Shown here one piece after another: positions 7,845-15,784 of a DNA stretch of 44,088 nucleotides. Under the pieces are notes generated by a model. It searched no databases, had not been told where the DNA came from, and saw nothing but the letters and a program-made list of their open reading frames with translations. Source of the DNA: Rhizobium sp. PDO1-076 (lineage in GTDB: Bacteria; Pseudomonadota; Alphaproteobacteria; Rhizobiales; Rhizobiaceae). The position numbers and the translations under genes were made by a program. The stretch is taken from positions 1-44,088 of the forward strand of contig NZ_AHZC01000199.1 of NCBI RefSeq assembly GCF_000247475.1, read 5' to 3'. Position 1 is the first letter of the stretch, and each line of letters opens with the position of its first letter.

Positions 7845-8558
7845 ATGTCTCTCAAAGTCACGTCTCACCGCCAGCTCGACCAGAACCAGGAAGATCGCGC
7901 CCGCGCCATCCGCGATGCGCTGCGCGATGCCATCGTCGATCGACGCCTTGCGCCCGGCACCAAGCTGTCGGAAGCCGAGGTCGGCACCCTGTTTGATGTC
8001 AGCCGGACGGTGGTGCGCGATGCACTGCAGATGCTTGCCTTCGAAGGCCTGGTGCGCACCGAGCGCAACCGCGGCGCCTTCGTCTCCAACCCGAGCACCG
8101 AGGAAGCCCGCCAGGTCTTTGCATCACGTCGCCTGATCGAAGCCGGTATCATTGCAGCTGCCGCCGAACGACTGACGCCAGCCGATATCGCTCTGTTTCG
8201 CGAGCAGTTGCATGAAGAAGAACGCCATCGCAACGAACGCGGCGCCAGCGCGCGCCGCGCCGAGATCAAGGCCTCGGGTGACTTCCACCTGCTGCTTGCA
8301 AGGGTCGCAGGCAATGCGGTGCTGGGAAAGTTCATGGACGAACTCGTGGCCCGCTCCTCGCTGGTCATTGCGCTGTACGGTCGAACCGGCGTTTCAAGCT
8401 GCGGCCATGACGAACATGGCGACATTCTCGACGCTCTGGAAAAAGGCGACATTGCCCGCGCCACGCATCTGATGATGCACCATATCGACCACATCGAGGC
8501 CGACCTCGACCTGGCGCTGAGCGAGACCCGGACACTGAAGGATGCCCTGGCGCTCTGA
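7845..8558 (+). CDS. GntR-family transcriptional regulator, FCD subfamily
   Basis: A 237-residue regulator. The N-terminal winged helix-turn-helix spans about residues 20-85 (LSEAEVGTLFDVSRTVVRDAL then GLVRTERNRGAFVS). The all-helical FCD effector domain follows, with the metal/ligand residues expected in FHLLLARVAGN, the HDEHGDILDAL helix and HHIDHIE near the end. It is transcribed divergently from the PotABCD-type/racemase operon across a 258-bp region holding an inverted-repeat operator candidate, so it most likely controls that operon and itself. FCD regulators often sense small carboxylates or amino acids; the effector here is unknown. Confidence 0.85.
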   Translation: MSLKVTSHRQLDQNQEDRARAIRDALRDAIVDRRLAPGTKLSEAEVGTLFDVSRTVVRDALQMLAFEGLVRTERNRGAFVSNPSTEEARQVFASRRLIEAGIIAAAAERLTPADIALFREQLHEEERHRNERGASARRAEIKASGDFHLLLARVAGNAVLGKFMDELVARSSLVIALYGRTGVSSCGHDEHGDILDALEKGDIARATHLMMHHIDHIEADLDLALSETRTLKDALAL

Positions 8559-8576
8559 AGGTGTGAGTTGGACGGC

Positions 8577-9422
8577 TCAGTTCAGCCACAGATGGATAAG
8601 TGCCGCCTCCGGCGTTTCGGCCCCGCCGTTTTCCACACCAGCAGCCCATAGACCAGCCCCGGCAGCATAGGCACCAGGCTGCAGCCCGCCAGCCTCGCAC
8701 TGGCTGACCGCACGAACTGGCTTGCCGCCAGAGACTGCCTTTGCAAGGGCAGCAAGCACCGCCTGATCCGCCATCGCCGTCCCTGAACCGAAGACCCGCA
8801 GCACCGCGCCGTCAAGCACATCCAGCGCGGCCGCAAGGAACACCCCGTCAATGCCGGGTGACAGAGACAGAATGGCCAGGCGCTTGTCGGAGAACAGGCG
8901 CGATTGCGCCGGCTGCAGCGGTGGTTGGGGCTGGGAGCAGAACGCATCCTCAGCCTGGCTGTCGTGTTTGACGAGTCCGGCCGCAGGCAGAAGCTTGCCG
9001 GCGAAGGCCAGAAACACGCCAGCGCCTGGGGCAAGGGCAGTGCCGATCGCCAGAGCAAGATTGCCCTCGGCATCGGCATTTTGACCGAGCGGCTTCATCG
9101 AGCCGCAAAGGACCACGCGACGCGCCTCTCCCGCCAAAGCCTGCGACAGGGCGGCACCGGTGAAGGACATAGTGTCGGAGCCATGCGTCACAATCACCGG
9201 CATGTCAGGATGCGACCGGATCACCGTCAGCATGATATTCCAGTGGCTGGGGCCAACATCGGCACTGTCGAGCAGCGGGTCGAAGATGTGGCGAACGAGC
9301 GTTATCCCCGCCGGCAGCATCGCCTCCAGCGCGGCTTCCACCATGCCGGCCTGCGGCGCAAGGCCGTCCGGTGTCGGCACCATGCCGATCGTGCCCCCGG
9401 TGTGGATGAGCAACAGTTTCAT
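8577..9422 (-). CDS. L-asparaginase family protein (Thr to Ser in the second catalytic motif)
   Basis: A 281-residue protein of the bacterial type I/II asparaginase fold, somewhat shorter than the usual 320-350. The first catalytic motif TGGTIG is intact (Thr11). The second motif, normally THGTDT, reads THGSDT (residues 79-84), placing Ser82 where Thr89 of E. coli AnsB lies; Asp83 and a Lys in CGSMKPLGQNAD are kept. There is no signal peptide, so it is cytoplasmic. It would hydrolyse L-asparagine or a related amide to release ammonia. It converges on the GntR gene 18 bases away and lies 138 bases after the guanidine operon, separated from it by a strong dyad. Confidence 0.8.
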   Translation of the reverse strand: MKLLLIHTGGTIGMVPTPDGLAPQAGMVEAALEAMLPAGITLVRHIFDPLLDSADVGPSHWNIMLTVIRSHPDMPVIVTHGSDTMSFTGAALSQALAGEARRVVLCGSMKPLGQNADAEGNLALAIGTALAPGAGVFLAFAGKLLPAAGLVKHDSQAEDAFCSQPQPPLQPAQSRLFSDKRLAILSLSPGIDGVFLAAALDVLDGAVLRVFGSGTAMADQAVLAALAKAVSGGKPVRAVSQCEAGGLQPGAYAAGAGLWAAGVENGGAETPEAALIHLWLN

Positions 9423-9513
9423 TCGTGTCTCCCTGCCCTTGTCGGCACCTGAGACGCCGTCTTAGGCGAGCACATGGCCAAGATCAATGCAGGGGTGAAA
9501 GCGAGAAATATCG

Positions 9514-9548
9514 CCATGACCCGATGATATGAAACAGCCGGGTCATGG
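9514..9548 (-). terminator. Hairpin after the guanidine operon
   Basis: Perfect ten-base inverted repeat CCATGACCCG / CGGGTCATGG with a 15-base loop, in the gap between allophanate hydrolase and asparaginase. There is no T-run on either side, so it is either a weak or Rho-assisted terminator or a protein-binding dyad for the asparaginase gene. Confidence 0.4.
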
Positions 9549-9560
9549 AGGGCAGTAGAG

Positions 9561-11369
9561 TTATGCCTTGCTGCGCGACGCGATATAGGCACGCCAGCCA
9601 CCAAGTTCGGTCACTTCCTGCGCGCCCTTTATCGCGTACGGTTCGCAAAGGAAGCCGGACACCTGGCTCGCGTCATCCAGCGTCACCTTGCCGATCCCCA
9701 GTGGCGCCGGAATGTTCTGCACGAAACGTCCGAAGGCGGCAGGCGTCACCTTCCACACCTCGACCTCCAGCCCCTTGCCTGCGAAGCCCGGCTCACGGAT
9801 CAGACCGGGCTTCGGCGGCACGGTATTCGGCAGGACAAAGAGGCGATAATCGGCCGCCGTGCGGCAGGTCTTCACCAACCGCCCACCGGGACCAGTCAGT
9901 TCGTGGTTGAGCGGCATGCCGGTGAGATGCGCACCGACCACCACGATCGTGACGAGACCATCGTCCGGTTCCCCGACGCGACTGGCATCCGGAATGACAG
10001 CCGACTTGTCCTTGCCCATGCCGGCGGCAAGCGTCCGGTGCATGGCATCGGCAAATGGAGCCAGCGCATCGTCGGAAAAGGACGGGCCAAACAGCGTCAC
10101 GCCGGCTGGCAGATGATCGTCGGAATCAAAACCGGCAGGAATGGCGATCGCCGCATAGCCGAACAGATTGGCGAAATTGGTGTAGCGGCCGAAATGACCG
10201 TTGTGCACGATCGGATCGGCCAGCATGTCCTCGACCGTGTAGGTCGTCGGCGAGGTCGGCAGCATCAGCACATCGAGCTTCTCCCACTCGACCAGCGTCT
10301 TTTGCCTGAGTGCGCCGAGCTTGTACTGCCCCTCGAATGCGGCAACCGCATCATAAGCCTTGGCGCCCTCGATGATGGTCCGCACAGTCGGATCGAAATC
10401 ATCGGCATTGGTGCCGATGAAATCCTTGACCGCCGCCAGGCGCTCGGCCACCCATGGGCCATTGTAGAGCAGTTCGGCCGCTTGGCGGAACGGCGCGTAA
10501 TCGAAGGGCACGATGGTGGCGCCCAGCGACTTTGCTCGCTCGATCGCCGCGTCGTATAGTACCTCCACCTGACGATTACCGAAGAATTCGCGCTCAGTGC
10601 CATCCAGCACTCCGATCCGAAGCCCCGCGACCGGCAGGCTGGCGGGAACCGCCTTGCGGGAATAAGGATCGCCTGCATCATAGCCGTCCACGACCTTGCG
10701 GATCGCGACCCCATCGCCGACGGTCGCGGCGAAGACCGTGACAACATCGACGCTGCGGCAGGCCGGCACAACGCCGACATTCGGCACCAGACCTGGCGTC
10801 GGCTTAATGCCGACGAGGTTGTTGAACGCGGCAGGCACGCGGCCGGAACCGGCGGTATCGGTGCCCAGCGCAAAACTTGCGAGGCCCGAAGCGACGGTCA
10901 CGGCGGAACCGGAAGACGACCCCCCCGAAACATAGGCCTTGTCGAAGACCGAGCGCGGCGCGCCATAGGGTGAGCGCGTACCGTTCAGGCCTGTGGCAAA
11001 CTGGTCGAGATTGGTCTTGCCGATCACCAGCGCCCCGGCGGCTTTCAACCGGGCAACGACGGTGGAATCTGTCGCCGGATCATAGGCAAAGGCCGGGCAG
11101 GCTGCAGTCGTCGGCAGGCCCGCCGCGTCGATATTGTCCTTGACGGCAAACGGCACGCCCCAGAGCGGCAGGCTGTTCGGTTCCGGCGCCCGCGCCATAA
11201 GTTCCCCGGCAGCCGTTCGCAGAACATCATCCGGTGTCTCGGTGATGAAAATTGCCGGATCGTCGGATGCCCTGCGACGGGCAATCACCTCTTCGACCAG
11301 CGCGAGAGGTGTCAGACCAGCGGCATAGGCGGTCTTGAGCGACGAAAGATCGAGAATGGTGGGGAGCAT
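9561..11369 (-). CDS. atzF: Allophanate hydrolase
   Basis: A 602-residue protein, full length for AtzF. The amidase-signature domain holds the Ser-cisSer-Lys triad: K77 in FAVKDNID, the cis-Ser near 151 in GGSSSGSA, and nucleophile S175 in DTAGSGRVP. The C-terminal domain (from about 480) matches the AtzF/DUR1 C-domain that helps decarboxylate the intermediate. It converts allophanate to two ammonia and two CO2. The ATG at 11369 overlaps the stop of the carboxylase subunit by ATGA; an upstream in-frame extension lies in that gene and is rejected. Last gene of the guanidine operon and its ammonia-releasing step. Confidence 0.93.
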   Translation of the reverse strand: MLPTILDLSSLKTAYAAGLTPLALVEEVIARRRASDDPAIFITETPDDVLRTAAGELMARAPEPNSLPLWGVPFAVKDNIDAAGLPTTAACPAFAYDPATDSTVVARLKAAGALVIGKTNLDQFATGLNGTRSPYGAPRSVFDKAYVSGGSSSGSAVTVASGLASFALGTDTAGSGRVPAAFNNLVGIKPTPGLVPNVGVVPACRSVDVVTVFAATVGDGVAIRKVVDGYDAGDPYSRKAVPASLPVAGLRIGVLDGTEREFFGNRQVEVLYDAAIERAKSLGATIVPFDYAPFRQAAELLYNGPWVAERLAAVKDFIGTNADDFDPTVRTIIEGAKAYDAVAAFEGQYKLGALRQKTLVEWEKLDVLMLPTSPTTYTVEDMLADPIVHNGHFGRYTNFANLFGYAAIAIPAGFDSDDHLPAGVTLFGPSFSDDALAPFADAMHRTLAAGMGKDKSAVIPDASRVGEPDDGLVTIVVVGAHLTGMPLNHELTGPGGRLVKTCRTAADYRLFVLPNTVPPKPGLIREPGFAGKGLEVEVWKVTPAAFGRFVQNIPAPLGIGKVTLDDASQVSGFLCEPYAIKGAQEVTELGGWRAYIASRSKA

Positions 11370-12652
11370 CAGATTTCCTCCAGCACGACCAGCACATCGC
11401 CGGCCTTGACGTTGCGCCCCGGACCGGCGCGAAGATCGCGAACCGTGCCTGCGGCGTGAGCGGTGACGTTGATTTCCATTTTCATGGATTCGATGATGGC
11501 AAGCGTATCGCCGGACGCGACCGTCTGTCCCTGTTCGACAAGCACTTTCCAGATGTTTCCCGGCACCGCACTTTCGACCCCGAAGCACCCCTCGGGAATA
11601 TCGCCACCAAGACCGGGACCCACACCTTCATTGACGATGAAGCTGTCGAGCCCCTGTTCCTTCCAGCGCAGGCGTTCGGTTTCGAACGCCGCCTGCTGCT
11701 TCTGCTTGAATGCGCCGATGCTCGCGGCATTGGCGGCAAGCTCCGCCTCATAGGCAGCGTAGGAAAACTCCCCCTCTTCGATCCTGAGCGGATAGCCGCC
11801 ATGCGGGAAGGCAGCCCGCGCTTCGGTCAGCTCTTCATGGCTGACGGGGAAGAAACGGATCTGGTCGAAGAAATCGAGCAGCCAGGGTTTTTCCTTGTGG
11901 AAGACCGGTGTCTGGCGCCAGGTATTCCACACCTGGATTGTGCGGCCGAACAGCTGATAGCCGCCAGGCCCCTCCATACCGTAGATGCACATATAGGCGC
12001 CACCGATCCCGACGGCGTTTTCCGGTGTCCACGTGCGCGCCGGATTATACTTGGTGGTCACCAGCCGATGACGGGGATCAAGCGGCGTTGCGACAGGGGC
12101 GCCGAGATAGACATCGCCAAGCCCCATGACCAGGTAGGAGGCGTTAAAGATCGTGTCCTTCACCGCCTGCTCGTCGGCAAGGCCATTGATGCGACGGATG
12201 AACTCGATGTTCGACGGGCACCAGGGCGCGTTCGGACGCACCAGTTCCTGATATTTCCGCATCGCGAGTTCCGCCTGCGGATCGTTCCACGACAGCGGCA
12301 GATAGACGGTACGGCTCGGCACCGTCACCGCCTGCGCTGGCGGCAGGCCAGCCTCGATCTCCTTCAACAGACCGAGCAGGCGGCTGCGGGCCAGCGTCGT
12401 TCCGTCATAATGGATCTGCAGCGAGCGGATGCCGGGCGTCAGATCGATCAGCCCCGGCAGCTTTGCCGCCGTCACCGCCTGCATCAGCAGATGAACGCGC
12501 AGGCGCAGCGAAATATCGAGCTGCATCTCGCCATATTCGACGAGAAGATTGTCATCGCCTTGGCGGCGGTAAACTACATGAACGGGGCCGCTGTCGTTGG
12601 TGGCCAGAATGGGGGAGCCGATGGCGAGTGCCAGACGGGAGGCTGACGCCAC
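11369..12652 (-). CDS. Guanidine/urea carboxylase, C-terminal half (AHS1/PxpB-like carboxyltransferase plus biotin carrier)
   Basis: A 427-residue product with a GTG start at 12652. The AHS1/KipI-type domain covers about residues 25-300 (VVYRRQGDDNLLVEYG, LTPGIRSLQIHYD, GIGGAYMCIYGMEGPGGYQ). The biotin carrier domain covers about 345-427 with the biotinyl lysine in ESMKME (K391). In most organisms these domains continue a roughly 1200-residue carboxylase; here they are in a different frame from the front half because a 176-nt palindromic repeat interrupts the linker. A GAGGGGG stretch from the repeat lies 11-13 bases before the GTG and could serve as a ribosome site. Both domains look intact, so a two-subunit enzyme is plausible; a decayed gene is the alternative. 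Confidence 0.8.
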   Translation of the reverse strand: MASASRLALAIGSPILATNDSGPVHVVYRRQGDDNLLVEYGEMQLDISLRLRVHLLMQAVTAAKLPGLIDLTPGIRSLQIHYDGTTLARSRLLGLLKEIEAGLPPAQAVTVPSRTVYLPLSWNDPQAELAMRKYQELVRPNAPWCPSNIEFIRRINGLADEQAVKDTIFNASYLVMGLGDVYLGAPVATPLDPRHRLVTTKYNPARTWTPENAVGIGGAYMCIYGMEGPGGYQLFGRTIQVWNTWRQTPVFHKEKPWLLDFFDQIRFFPVSHEELTEARAAFPHGGYPLRIEEGEFSYAAYEAELAANAASIGAFKQKQQAAFETERLRWKEQGLDSFIVNEGVGPGLGGDIPEGCFGVESAVPGNIWKVLVEQGQTVASGDTLAIIESMKMEINVTAHAAGTVRDLRAGPGRNVKAGDVLVVLEEI

Positions 12653-15117
12653 GGCTTCGTGAACACCCCCTCTGCCCTGCCGGGCATCTCCCCCACACGG
12701 GGGGAGATTTGTGCCACGCCCGCCTCGGCACTTTCAGAAAGCAACCTCGCCCCGATTTCAGCCGAAGCGGCAGGCGAGACCACGGCATCCCTGATCTCCC
12801 CCCGTGTGGGGGAGATGTCCGGCAGGACAGAGGGGGGTGCAGCCGACACAACTCTCGAATCATCGAGACTGGCATCCCCATCCCGCGCCACCGGATGAAA
12901 CCGGATCCTGTCGCCCGGCTTGAACTGGCCCATCTTCCACTGCTCGTCACGCGCGATCACCGCCGGGCAGACGAAACCGCCAAGGCTTGGCCCATCGGGC
13001 CCAAGGATGATCGGCATGTCGCCGGTAAAATCGATCGCGCCGATCGCATAAGCATTGTCATGCAGGTTCGAGGGGTGCAGCCCCGCCTCGCCGCCATCGG
13101 TGCGTGCCCATTTCGGCGCAGGCCCGACCAGCCGCACTCCGGTACGGGCAGAGTTGAAATGCACCTCGTATTCGGTCGAAAATAGGGTTTCGATATCCTC
13201 CTCGAGAAAGAAATCGGGGGCGCCATGCGGACCATAGACCACACCGACGGTCCAGTCGCGGGAAAGCACAGCAGGCTCGCTCGCGGCTTTCGCCGCCGGC
13301 TGCGGTACCCTAGCGAGCCTGAGCACATGGCCGGCACGCAGCGTCCCCGTGGCATTGCCGCCGAACTGGCCAAGCCCGAAGGTTGCGCGCGAACCGAGCA
13401 CGACCGGAGCAGCAAAGCCGCCCGCCACCGCCAGATAGGCACGCTGCCCTGCCCCTTGGATGGAGCCGATGGCCAGCGTCTGCCCGGCCTTCACCTTGAC
13501 CAGAGTCCCGTGCGGCACCGGATTGCCATCCAATGCCATCGGCATCACCGCGCCGGCAAGTGCCACAACCACATCGGAGAAGAACTTCAGCATCGGACCG
13601 GACACGGTCAGCTCAAGCGCTGCCGTCTCGTCACCATTGCCGACCAGCCGATTGGCATGACGGAAGGATCGCGCGTCCATCGGACCACTCGGCGGCACGC
13701 CGACATGCCAGAGGCCGAGCCGCCCCGGCAATTCCTGCAGGCTTGACTGCGCCCCGGGCGCAATCACCTCGATCACATCGGGCACGAAATCGAAATCCTT
13801 CAGCGCTGTCGTCGCGACATCACCGCTGCTGAAAAGTTCAGACGCCGCAATGGCTTTCAGATATTCCAGATTGGTCTCGATACCCGATAGCGCCGTACCT
13901 TCCAGCGCCTTTGACAATGCCGCGATCGCTAAGGCGCGATCATCGGCCGACACGATCACCTTTGCCAGCATCGGATCGTAGAAGGGCGTCACTTCGGTAC
14001 CTGTCTCGATCCAGCCATCGACGCGCACACCGTCCGGAAACACCACCTCGGTCAGCAGGCCGGCACTGGGGCGAAAGCCCGCATGCGGCATCTCGGCATA
14101 GATCCGCGCTTCTATCGCCGCGCCCTTGGGCTGAAGCGCCTCATTGCCGGACAGCACATCCTCGCCCGCCGCCTGGCGGATCATCCATTCGACCAGATCG
14201 ACACCGAAGACCGCTTCCGTCACCGGATGCTCGACCTGCAGACGCGTATTAACCTCGAGGAAGTAGAACTCTTCACGAGCCGGATCGTAGATGAACTCCA
14301 CAGTACCGGCTGATGCGTATTTCACCTTCTGGCCGAGAGCGACAGCCGCCGCATGCAGCCTCGCGCGCACGCTGTCCGAAAGACCCGGCGCCGGCGTTTC
14401 CTCGATCACCTTCTGGTTCCGCCGCTGTAGTGAGCAGTCGCGCTCACCGAGCGCGATCACCCGGCCCGCGCCGTCGCCGAAGATCTGCACCTCGACATGG
14501 CGGGCCTTGGCGACGAAGCGTTCAAGATAGACGCGGGCATCGCCAAAACTCGATTTCGCCGTGCGCTGCACGCTGTCAAACGAGGCCTTCAGGCTCTCGG
14601 CGTCGTGGCAAAGGGACATGCCGATGCCGCCACCGCCGGCGGTCGATTTCAGCATCACCGGATAGCCGATCGTCTCCGCCGCCATCAGCGCCGCGTCGCC
14701 GCTGTCGAGCAGGTCCGATCCCGGCAGTAGCGGAACGCCGCTGTCGCGCGCCAGTTCACGCGCCGTGTGCTTCAGCCCGAAATCAGCAATATTGGCCGGG
14801 CTCGGACCGATGAAGCTGATGCCCTCGGTTTTCAGCCGCTCGGCAAAGCCGATGTTTTCCGAGAGGAAACCATAGCCGGGGTGGACGGCTTGCGCGCCCG
14901 TCTGCCTGCAGGCGGCAATCACCGCGTCGACATTCAGATAGCTCTCCGAAGCCGGTGCCGGCCCGAGCCGCACCGCCTCGTCGGCCATCAACACGGCCTT
15001 GCAAAACCGGTCGGCATCGGAATAGACCGCCACCGAGGCGATCCCCATTTTCTGCAGCGTGCGAATGACACGCACCGCGATCTCGCCGCGATTGGCAATG
15101 AGTACCTTGTTGAACAT
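12574..15117 (-). CDS. Guanidine/urea carboxylase, N-terminal half (biotin carboxylase plus AHS2/PxpC-like carboxyltransferase)
   Basis: An 847-residue product. Biotin carboxylase occupies about residues 1-445, with the ATP-grasp loop STAGGGGIGM (about 159) and the conserved EVNTRLQVEHPVTE (about 294). The AHS2/KipA-type carboxyltransferase half covers about 458-745 (GVPPSGPMDARSF, TFGLGQFGG). From residue 758 the protein is translated repeat (SAAPPSVLPDISPTRGE onward), and the last 28 residues (TKPWRQPPVW to the stop) are an out-of-frame reading of DNA that encodes the AHS1 linker in the next ORF. It overlaps that ORF by 79 nt and the UAAP2 stop by ATGA. Guanidine is the inferred substrate because of the riboswitch and UAAP genes; a urea carboxylase has the same architecture. 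Confidence 0.85.
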   Translation of the reverse strand: MFNKVLIANRGEIAVRVIRTLQKMGIASVAVYSDADRFCKAVLMADEAVRLGPAPASESYLNVDAVIAACRQTGAQAVHPGYGFLSENIGFAERLKTEGISFIGPSPANIADFGLKHTARELARDSGVPLLPGSDLLDSGDAALMAAETIGYPVMLKSTAGGGGIGMSLCHDAESLKASFDSVQRTAKSSFGDARVYLERFVAKARHVEVQIFGDGAGRVIALGERDCSLQRRNQKVIEETPAPGLSDSVRARLHAAAVALGQKVKYASAGTVEFIYDPAREEFYFLEVNTRLQVEHPVTEAVFGVDLVEWMIRQAAGEDVLSGNEALQPKGAAIEARIYAEMPHAGFRPSAGLLTEVVFPDGVRVDGWIETGTEVTPFYDPMLAKVIVSADDRALAIAALSKALEGTALSGIETNLEYLKAIAASELFSSGDVATTALKDFDFVPDVIEVIAPGAQSSLQELPGRLGLWHVGVPPSGPMDARSFRHANRLVGNGDETAALELTVSGPMLKFFSDVVVALAGAVMPMALDGNPVPHGTLVKVKAGQTLAIGSIQGAGQRAYLAVAGGFAAPVVLGSRATFGLGQFGGNATGTLRAGHVLRLARVPQPAAKAASEPAVLSRDWTVGVVYGPHGAPDFFLEEDIETLFSTEYEVHFNSARTGVRLVGPAPKWARTDGGEAGLHPSNLHDNAYAIGAIDFTGDMPIILGPDGPSLGGFVCPAVIARDEQWKMGQFKPGDRIRFHPVARDGDASLDDSRVVSAAPPSVLPDISPTRGEIRDAVVSPAASAEIGARLLSESAEAGVAQISPRVGEMPGRAEGVFTKPWRQPPVWHSPSAPPFWPPTTAAPFM
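12664..12839. repeat. 176-nt palindromic repeat inserted in the carboxylase gene
   Basis: The ends are about 45-nt near-identical inverted repeats: CACCCCCTCTGCCCTGCCGG on the left and CACCCCCCTCTGTCCTGCC on the complement of the right, each running into CATCTCCCCCACACGGGGGG. The centre is unique. The ORF frames on either side differ such that the interruption must be 2 modulo 3 nt long; 176 satisfies this, and removing 12664-12839 joins the halves in frame. No transposase is encoded, so this is a short non-autonomous rhizobial-type repeat rather than an insertion sequence. Confidence 0.88.
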
Positions 15118-15770
15118 CAGGCGTCCTCACCATCCCAGACGAGCACGCGTACCGGGGTCGGATCGAAGCCGTTGCAGGGATTGTTGATCTGCGGGCAGTT
15201 GGAGATCACCAGCAGCACGTCCATCTCGGCCTTCAGTTCGACATAGTCTCCCGGCGCCGAAATACCGTCGACGATGGTCATCTCCCCGCTCGGCTCGATC
15301 GGCACATTCATGAAAAGATTGATGTTGGGAACGACATCGCGCTTGCTCATGCCATGCTTGGAAACCTCGATGACGAAGTTGTCGCGGCACGCATGCAGGT
15401 ATTTGACGCCATGGCCGAAGCGCACGGTATTGCTCTCGCAGGAGCAGGCGCCGGCAGACGTGTCGTGACGGCCGCAGGTATCGGCCGTCATGGTCAGCAT
15501 CACCCGGCCCTCGTTGGAAATAACCCTCGTGCCGGTGGAGATGTAGGCCGCTCCCTGCTCTCGCATCGTATCCTGGCTGGAATAGCGCTCGGAGAAGTCA
15601 TCGGCATTGTAGAACAGCGTGTCAATCGCCTGCTGGCCATAGCTGTCTTCGATGCGCACGGTCTGCCCGGCCTTGATCACCGTCGAGAACGGCGCCTCGG
15701 CCGCAATGTAGTGATCCTGCACGGCGTTGGAGAGCGTGCGGGTGGCGGACGTCTGGATGAAATTGGTCAT
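15117..15770 (-). CDS. cgdB: Carboxyguanidine deiminase subunit, UAAP2 type (DUF1989)
   Basis: A 217-residue DUF1989 protein of the urea-amidolyase-associated protein 2 group. Visible family motifs are QQAIDTLFYNADDFSERYS, MTADTCGRHDTSAGACS with metal-ligand candidates Cys and His, ACRDNF, PNINLFMNVP, and ISNCPQINNPCNGFDPTPVR near the C-terminus. UAAP1/UAAP2 pairs have been shown to be carboxyguanidine deiminase (CgdAB), which converts carboxyguanidine to allophanate and ammonia; the A/B lettering here follows the UAAP1/UAAP2 order. Its stop overlaps the carboxylase start by ATGA, tying the two steps together. Confidence 0.88.
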   Translation of the reverse strand: MTNFIQTSATRTLSNAVQDHYIAAEAPFSTVIKAGQTVRIEDSYGQQAIDTLFYNADDFSERYSSQDTMREQGAAYISTGTRVISNEGRVMLTMTADTCGRHDTSAGACSCESNTVRFGHGVKYLHACRDNFVIEVSKHGMSKRDVVPNINLFMNVPIEPSGEMTIVDGISAPGDYVELKAEMDVLLVISNCPQINNPCNGFDPTPVRVLVWDGEDA

Positions 15771-15784
15771 GGCTCCGCTCCCTC

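Noticed and set aside
12664..12839. Insertion sequence or CRISPR origin for the repeat in the carboxylase
   Set aside because: It has one pair of inverted repeats, no transposase, no terminal duplication that I could confirm and no regular spacers, so it is a short palindromic repeat.
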